From Roseovarius arcticus (GTDB lineage Bacteria; Pseudomonadota; Alphaproteobacteria; Rhodobacterales; Rhodobacteraceae), in NCBI RefSeq assembly GCF_006125015.1, contig NZ_SZZN01000001.1, forward strand, positions 682,001-746,000: a stretch of 64,000 nt of DNA, in the 5' to 3' direction. Positions 59,033 to 64,000 of this stretch are shown here, piece after piece (position 1 is the stretch's first letter; each line of letters starts with the position of its first letter). The notes beneath the pieces are model-generated. The model was not told where the DNA came from. It ran no database searches and was given only the letters and a program-made list of their open reading frames with translations. The position numbers and the translations under genes are program-made.

Positions 59033-59403
59033 GCCAGAAGAATGCCGACATCGCACTTGCGATCTAGGTACGCCTCCGGCTCAATGCCAACATTCCGCAT
59101 ATTGCGATCGCGCCGCATAGGCACCAGCTGAAGACCAAGAGTTCCCGGCGAACCATCCTAATCAAGGGTGCCTCGCTTGATGCCAGTCCAAGTCGACGGA
59201 GGTCTGCCGCCGCTGCCCGGCCCGGCAAAAATACTGTGCTGGGTAGCAAATCCAATCTCGCGCAAGATCCATCTCATACATAAGATAAGAGGGCGTCCTG
59301 ATATCGCGGAGGCGGAAGCAGCATATCTACCGGGGCACTTTACAAATTTTAACGAACGTTCAATGGTAGCTGTCTGACCACAACCAAAGAAAGAAGGCCG
59401 CGC
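59033..59403. other. Intergenic stretch, 371 bp
   Basis: No clear gene. On the minus strand at 59064-59153 a 29-codon frame reads MVRRELLVFSWCLCGAIAIC followed by GMLALSRRRT, a possible single-helix peptide downstream of the phospholipase D gene, but it has no good ribosome site. Confidence 0.35.
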
Positions 59404-60942
59404 TCAACCGCGAGGGCCGCCGCCGTCCTTCCACTTGCGCCAAGCTAGTAGGGCCAGACCGCCGACTAGGGCGCCTGCGGTGATCATAGCCAGATGTCGG
59501 GGGCGCAGCCCCTGTCCTGCGGATGTTTCCTCGCCCGGGCGATAGCGCGGGTCGAGCAATCGAGTGTTGGCCAGGAACCCGCCAATGATGCCGTCCGGCC
59601 GCGGGTCTATGCGGCGCAGCCCGCGCCCTTTGCGCGCGTTCAGGCTCTCTATTGCTTTGATTAACGATTTTTCTTTTTGCAGCGCCTCTTGGAACACCTC
59701 TGGCGTGACTCCGAGATGCTCGGAAAGAAGCCGCGTGCGAAATCCAGTAATCAGCGCCTCTGGCCCCTCGACTGCCACGTCGCACTCGGTATCAAACCCC
59801 ATAGAGCGGTCATTAAGGTTGCTGGACCCAAGCCGTAATGTGCTGGCATCTGTGATCATGATCTTTGCATGGACGTAGATCGGGTCGCCTTTGGAAGTGA
59901 CCGGATAGAAAATCCTAAAACGGTCCTGATGATCGGCAGCGCGGAGGCTCTCGATGATCCGCCCGCGCAGGACATGCATTGCGTCGTCTTCGAGCTGCGA
60001 CAGGGCGGACTCAGGATTGATCACGACGATTTCGGGGCCGTCTTGCTGCCTCAAGCGCTTTTCTAGCGCTGCGCAGACCGTTTCGGACGCGAAATACTGA
60101 GATTCAATATAGATCGCGTCCTTCGCCGCCTTGATGCTGTCAATACAGAGCTGCTCGATCTCGTTTACCAGTGGCCTGCCGTCGTAGGGCGGCTCTGTTC
60201 GGGCGATGGCGACATCGACATCGGTGGCGTCAACGTCAAGAGTATCGGGCCATAAATCTGTGGCTGTCGTAGCGGGGCGCTTCAACGTGTCGCCTGTGGC
60301 GCGGTGCCAGCGCTTGCGCGATAACTCCGCCAGTGCGGACGCCACCGAACCGGTGAGCGCCGAGGTGGCATCGTGCCATGGCTCAGAGGGGGAGCCGTCT
60401 TTGCACACGCGGCGGGGATCGCCGGGTAGATGCTCAGACGTGTCCCAGCGGTCCGCAGTCGCGTCGATCCCGCCGCAGAAGGCCAGTTTGTCATCGGCGA
60501 CGACAATCTTCTGGTGATGACAGGCCCCGAACGGATGATGCCCGTCGAGGGCAAGATGGATGCGGTCGCTCCCTAACACACTCAGCGCGACTGTCGGCGC
60601 CCAGCGGCCTGGCGCCGCAAGAACCGCACCATTCCATTTGAGCAGATAGACATTCAGATTGGGTGCTTGCTCCACAGCAGCCTCAAGGAAGGCACCAAGC
60701 TGGTTAGGAAATCCATCGGGCGCTAGCCCGTCGTCGTCGCTCTCGCCGGGCAGCATTTCGATCTCAAAATCAAAGTCCCAGCCAATGAGCAGTAACTCAT
60801 GCTCGACGCTAAGGATGATCTGGCGCAGGACGCGGAAATAATCCGCCGCATCGACGATCAGAGCGACCTTGTCCGCACGGTCTACACGCCAGCAGTTTTC
60901 ATCGCTCCGAAAGATCGACGCAGGTGTGTTTGAACTTTGCAT
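59404..60942 (-). CDS. Phospholipase D-family protein with C-terminal membrane anchor
   Basis: 512 residues with two HKD motifs: HHQKIVVADDKLAFCGG (about 135-150) and HAKIMITDASTLRLGSSNLNDRSMGFD (about 355-380), the catalytic signature of phospholipase D/cardiolipin-synthase enzymes. Between them DATSALTGSVASALAELSRKRW is the usual helical linker. It ends with a hydrophobic segment (MITAGALVGGLALLAWRKW) and a short basic tail, so it is tail-anchored with the catalytic part on one side of the membrane. No N-terminal cardiolipin-synthase helices; substrate unknown. Confidence 0.92.
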   Translation of the reverse strand: MQSSNTPASIFRSDENCWRVDRADKVALIVDAADYFRVLRQIILSVEHELLLIGWDFDFEIEMLPGESDDDGLAPDGFPNQLGAFLEAAVEQAPNLNVYLLKWNGAVLAAPGRWAPTVALSVLGSDRIHLALDGHHPFGACHHQKIVVADDKLAFCGGIDATADRWDTSEHLPGDPRRVCKDGSPSEPWHDATSALTGSVASALAELSRKRWHRATGDTLKRPATTATDLWPDTLDVDATDVDVAIARTEPPYDGRPLVNEIEQLCIDSIKAAKDAIYIESQYFASETVCAALEKRLRQQDGPEIVVINPESALSQLEDDAMHVLRGRIIESLRAADHQDRFRIFYPVTSKGDPIYVHAKIMITDASTLRLGSSNLNDRSMGFDTECDVAVEGPEALITGFRTRLLSEHLGVTPEVFQEALQKEKSLIKAIESLNARKGRGLRRIDPRPDGIIGGFLANTRLLDPRYRPGEETSAGQGLRPRHLAMITAGALVGGLALLAWRKWKDGGGPRG

Positions 60943-61295
60943 GACTATTTGTACCTGCTGCGTTTCAGCACCAAAAGGGGATTAAGCTGTCATTCCGTAC
61001 GTATTGCAATGCGGTAGCATATCAACGGATCCCGATCAGCATGTGCAAATAGTATCATAGATCACATCAAATTCTGTCCAGCAAATGGCGCGTGGCTCAC
61101 TGGGCAAGGGGCGCGATCTCTGGGCGGCGTTAGGGAAGGCGCTAGTGTCTGTTCGGAGACTGGTTCGCATCCGAACTCACAGCACCGAACTGTCAGGCTG
61201 AGAGCCGCGAGATTCGCCGATTTATCTGCCCTGTCCTAGTGGCGGCAGGGCGAGTTCCGTGCATACTAGATATGTCCCACGCAGGAGCCGCACCT
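60943..61295. other. Intergenic stretch, 353 bp
   Basis: Divergent promoter region of the phospholipase D and GH25 genes. No anaerobox, K-box or CTTAAG repeat is present. A frame upstream of the GH25 start (from 61239) has no signal-peptide character and is not used. Confidence 0.4.
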
Positions 61296-62066
61296 ATGAT
61301 CCGCAAAATACCGATTTTTATGCTGTTAATAGCTGCCGCCTGTGCATCAGACCAATCGTTCGACAGCAGCAGCGGTACAAATGTATTTGGCGAACGGGAT
61401 CCTGTCGAATGGCAGCAGGGCCACGCGCCGCACGGATACGATGTTCACGGCATCGACGTCGCGCGGTTTCAGGACAGCGTCAACTGGCATGCAGCGCGCG
61501 ATGCAGGTGTACAGTTCGCCTTTATCAAAGCGACCGAGGGCGGCGACATGCTTGATCCGCGATTTGGCGATCATTGGCGTGGGGCGCGCAGTGCGTCCAT
61601 TCCTCGGGGCGCATATCACTTCTTTTATTTTTGTACTTCTGCCGCAGATCAAGCGCGCTGGTTTGTGCGCCATGTTCCGCGCGAAGCGGGAGCTTTGCCT
61701 CCGATTTTAGACATGGAGTGGAACGCATTCTCGCCCACCTGTCGCAAACGGCCGCCTGGTGCAGTCGTTCGACGCGAGGCGAAGGTTTTTCTCGACATGC
61801 TGGATCGGCATTACGGGCAGCGCCCGATTATCTATACAACGCCCGAATTCTACCGTGTGAACGAAATGCAACAGATGGATGGCGAAGAGTTCTGGCTCCG
61901 CTCGACCGCAAAGCACCCGCGCGAGGTTTATCCAAGCCAGCACTGGAGCTTTTGGCAATATTCCGGCACCGGCACCGTGCCGGGCATCAACGGTGACGTA
62001 GATCTGAACACATTTTCCGGTGGGCTGCCCGAATGGAAACGCTGGCTGGCGAATAGGCGGCAGTAG
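61296..62066 (+). CDS. GH25 lysozyme lipoprotein
   Basis: 256 residues from ATG 61296 (GCAGGAG upstream). Lipoprotein signal MIRKIPIFMLLIAAACASDQ with lipobox AAAC. Catalytic GH25 domain: GIDVARFQDSVNWHAARDAGVQFAFIKATEGGDMLDPRFGDHW, the DxE motif in ILDMEWNAFSP and PIIYTTPEFYRVN, ending WSFWQYSGTGTVPGINGDVDLNTF. It hydrolyses muramic-acid linkages of peptidoglycan. In a Gram-negative this is an envelope-remodelling or competition enzyme; no phage genes are close. Confidence 0.92.
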   Translation: MIRKIPIFMLLIAAACASDQSFDSSSGTNVFGERDPVEWQQGHAPHGYDVHGIDVARFQDSVNWHAARDAGVQFAFIKATEGGDMLDPRFGDHWRGARSASIPRGAYHFFYFCTSAADQARWFVRHVPREAGALPPILDMEWNAFSPTCRKRPPGAVVRREAKVFLDMLDRHYGQRPIIYTTPEFYRVNEMQQMDGEEFWLRSTAKHPREVYPSQHWSFWQYSGTGTVPGINGDVDLNTFSGGLPEWKRWLANRRQ

Positions 62067-62259
62067 CCTGATTTAAGGGGGCGACCACCCCAGATGGTGC
62101 GCCAAGCTATCGGCGGCCGAATTTGATGCATCGGCAACGGCTGAACTATGTCGACATTTCAGCGGTGTATTCGAGCCTGAGGGTGGATGCGTATTTTCGG
62201 GCGTGACGATATGAGGTTAGTAGCGGTTGGGCGCGGCGACCAGTGTCCGGGGCCGGTGT

Positions 62260-62361
62260 TTTAGCCGGCTTAACGTAGCTGCGCAGCTTGTCCGTGATGA
62301 CACCCCTTGGCTCGCCGAACTGGGCAATCAACCTTCGGAAACACCGCCGTGCAGCTTTAGC
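62260..62361 (-). pseudogene. IS6-family transposase fragment
   Basis: The minus-strand frame reads AKAARRCFRRLIAQFGEPRG then VITDKLRSYVKPAKTPAP, matching the region around the DDE motif of IS6 transposases (AAxRFxRRLIxxFGxPxxVITDKLRSY). Only about 34 codons survive. The rest of 62067-62633 holds no recognised gene. Confidence 0.65.
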
Positions 62362-62633
62362 GCGTTGGCGCGTTTGTAAATGTTATCAAGAACGCAATCA
62401 CGGCGGACATCGGCCAATTCGTCCTCAAGGGCATGGTCCGTCTCGCAGCATCTGTTGGCGCGGGTCGATCGGTGGACCTGGTGCCGTGAATTGACCTCGC
62501 CTGCCTAGACCCTCGTTTTCGTTTCGACAAACGGTAGATGCCGTCTGAAACTTTCGGCGCAAAAATGCGTTAGTAAATATTAATAGACACACGAATGAAC
62601 AGTTTGCGCTTCTAACTCTTGAAGGGGAGAGCC

Positions 62634-63065
62634 ATGCAGATAAAAACTCTATGTGCTGTAGTCGTCACTGCTGGACTCCTTGGCATGCCGGCGACCTCTC
62701 AACAAGTCAGTGATCCACCACAAAGTGTCGAGCCTGAGGAAGGGATTACGATCCTTTTCACAACAGGTAGTTCCGCGCTCAAGCAAGACCAACAAAGTCA
62801 GCTTGATCAAGCGTCGAGGCTTTTTCGAGATGGGAATCCCGTCGTGATGATCATCACGGGCACGGCAGATACGGTTGGCAGTCCTCAGGCCAATCTGGAC
62901 CTGTCGATCAGGCGCGCACGAGCAGTGGCCACCGGTCTGGTTGATCGCGGGATACCCATTGAGCGATTGCAGGTCCTTGGCCAAGGCAACAGCGAACTCC
63001 CTGAAACGACACAAGACGAGGTCTCCAATGCCAATAATCGGTCGGCGCGCATCACCTGGCGATAA
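62634..63065 (+). CDS. OmpA-family peptidoglycan-binding protein
   Basis: 143 residues from ATG 62634 (AAGGGGAGAG upstream). Signal peptide MQIKTLCAVVVTAGLLGMPATS. OmpA C-terminal-like domain: ITILFTTGSSALKQDQQSQLDQASRLF, ITGTADTVGSPQANLDLSIRRARAVATGLVDRGIPIERLQVLGQGNSELPE and NANNRSARITW. Residues equivalent to the peptidoglycan-binding Asp and Arg are present (GTADT, NNRSAR). It overlaps the next gene by 38 bp, so the two are co-expressed. Confidence 0.9.
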   Translation: MQIKTLCAVVVTAGLLGMPATSQQVSDPPQSVEPEEGITILFTTGSSALKQDQQSQLDQASRLFRDGNPVVMIITGTADTVGSPQANLDLSIRRARAVATGLVDRGIPIERLQVLGQGNSELPETTQDEVSNANNRSARITWR

Positions 63066-64000
63066 GGGCTTAAGGTTTCTGATCTTCGCAGTAGTTTTGG
63101 TTTTGCCGTGGCCAAGTTGGGCGCAAGGCTATGCTAATGGTCAGGCAGCCTACGCACAGCGTGATTGGGTAACTGCGGAAAGTCTGTGGGAAAAGGAAGC
63201 CCAAGAAGGCTCGGTTGTGGCGCTGTTAGGGCTGGGAAACCTCTATGATTTTGGACTTGTGGGGGCCAGCGATCCTGAGCGCGCGTTCAGCTTATATCTG
63301 GAGGCTGCAAAGGCCGGCCTTGCGGAGGCGGCCTTCAATGTCGCGGTGATGCACGATTCAGGCATCGGCACACCGCAGGATCTGGATGCCGCTGCTAGTT
63401 GGTATTCCTTTGCTGCACTGGGTGGTAACGCACGCGCGGCCTATAATCTGGGTAAGTTTTTCGCAGACGGTGTCGGTGTGGAGCGAAATGAGACGCTCGC
63501 AGCATACTGGTACGAAACAGTCGCAGAATCGCTCACTTCTGCGAGCGACGCATTTGCTGCGCTTCCTCCGGCTCCTTCGAATGAGAGCGCAGAAATCTCG
63601 GCGCCAAAGCCCTTGGCGATGGAGGTTTTTGCGCTGCCAGCTGGTGCCGAGGCGCGAATGGCCTGGCAAAATCGCTCGACCGTGTCGGACGCAACGTACC
63701 GAGTTGATCTGATCCGCATTGGCACGGACGGGATAGCCCCGTTGGCTACGGCCCGGACACCGGGTTCTGCGGTTGCGATAGACCTGAAGTCCGCAGAAAC
63801 CCCCTTTGCATGGCGCGTCGCACAAGTTGCCAAAGAGGGTTATGCGACGTCAGCTTGGCTAACCGACAAAGGAGAGCCGATGCTCATGCCTCCCACCGGG
63901 ATCGTGCAGTTTGAATTTGCCCCAGATGACCGGCGGGCCGAAGGTTTGGCATACCGCCTTGGTGGCGCGATGGAGCGATTTGGATCTATCATCGTCTATG
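63028..64000 (+). CDS. Sel1-repeat protein, partial at right edge
   Basis: At least 324 residues from ATG 63028, open to the end of the window. Signal peptide FLIFAVVLVLPWPSWAQG. Three Sel1-type repeats follow (about 35-140; GSVVALLGLGNLYDFGLVGASDPERAFSLYLEAAKAG, AEAAFNVAVMHDSGIGTPQDLDAAASWYSFAALGG, ARAAYNLGKFFADGVGVERNETLAAYWYE), then a domain with no recognised family. Sel1 repeats mediate protein interactions. The start inside the OmpA gene suggests an envelope complex of the two. Confidence 0.75.
   Translation, partial: MPIIGRRASPGDKGLRFLIFAVVLVLPWPSWAQGYANGQAAYAQRDWVTAESLWEKEAQEGSVVALLGLGNLYDFGLVGASDPERAFSLYLEAAKAGLAEAAFNVAVMHDSGIGTPQDLDAAASWYSFAALGGNARAAYNLGKFFADGVGVERNETLAAYWYETVAESLTSASDAFAALPPAPSNESAEISAPKPLAMEVFALPAGAEARMAWQNRSTVSDATYRVDLIRIGTDGIAPLATARTPGSAVAIDLKSAETPFAWRVAQVAKEGYATSAWLTDKGEPMLMPPTGIVQFEFAPDDRRAEGLAYRLGGAMERFGSIIVY

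Noticed and set aside
61296..62066. Prophage endolysin
   Set aside because: The GH25 protein has a lipoprotein signal and there are no holin, capsid or integrase genes nearby.
1..64000. CRISPR arrays, tRNA or rRNA genes, replication origin
   Set aside because: No regularly spaced repeats, no tRNA-like cloverleaf or rRNA sequence, and no repABC/dnaA-like gene was recognised on reading.

Overview
The window reads as accessory DNA (a plasmid, chromid or stress/respiration island) of an alphaproteobacterium, most likely a Rhodobacteraceae/Roseobacter-type organism. This rests on protein character (FixL/FixK circuitry, SoxF/FccB flavoprotein, phasins, MttB plus dimethylglycine dehydrogenase), high GC, frequent ATGA overlaps, and many decayed genes and IS scraps between compact operons. 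I see no rRNA, tRNA, CRISPR array or replication gene.

Layout. 0-8 kb: a partial bacterioferritin-like gene, two periplasmic DsrE-like proteins and a complete cytochrome bd operon (cydDCABX). 8-13 kb: LysR regulator, MttB-family methyltransferase and dimethylglycine-dehydrogenase-like enzyme. 13.7-21 kb: flavocytochrome c sulfide dehydrogenase pair, ArsR/permease/thioredoxin operon, a PepSY/cytochrome b561/membrane LuxR operon, a DksA-like protein, thioredoxin 2 and a cytochrome c. 21.5-24.9 kb: DUF302, EF-hand protein, three gene remnants, a c'-type cytochrome. 24.9-32 kb: TetR-controlled YhiI/RbbA/YhhJ-type ABC exporter and a lipoprotein hydrolase. 32-39 kb: QseBC-like two-component system facing a periplasmic thiol-redox and L,D-transpeptidase block. 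39-47.5 kb: FixK-like regulator, OmpR-type regulator and a hybrid FixL-like oxygen sensor at the end of an operon with a site-2 protease and a kinase fusion, then UspA and two phasins. 47.5-59 kb: MacAB remnant, FtsH, P1B-5 metal ATPase with a hemerythrin tail, stress proteins, disulfide oxidoreductase, peroxiredoxin. 59-64 kb: phospholipase D, GH25 lysozyme lipoprotein, OmpA and Sel1-repeat proteins.

How it works together. The central observation is an apparent complete hFixL-FxkR-FixK oxygen-sensing cascade at 39.4-42.5 kb. The sensor PAS domain keeps all four residues that define the FixL heme pocket, with exact spacing. The OmpR-type regulator is divergent from fixK, and the shared promoter region carries a GTTACA-type direct repeat like the FxkR K-box. 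Nine perfect TTGAY-N4-RTCAA anaeroboxes lie in intergenic regions, in front of sulfide oxidation, permease, cytochrome/thioredoxin, UspA/phasin, FtsH/metal ATPase, stress-protein and peroxiredoxin genes, and in front of the operon encoding the sensor itself, which suggests feedback. A separate CTTAAG-N5-(C/A)TTAAG repeat precedes dsbD and the intact L,D-transpeptidase and may be the target of the QseB-like regulator. Functional assignments are from reading translated sequence by eye; no database search was run.
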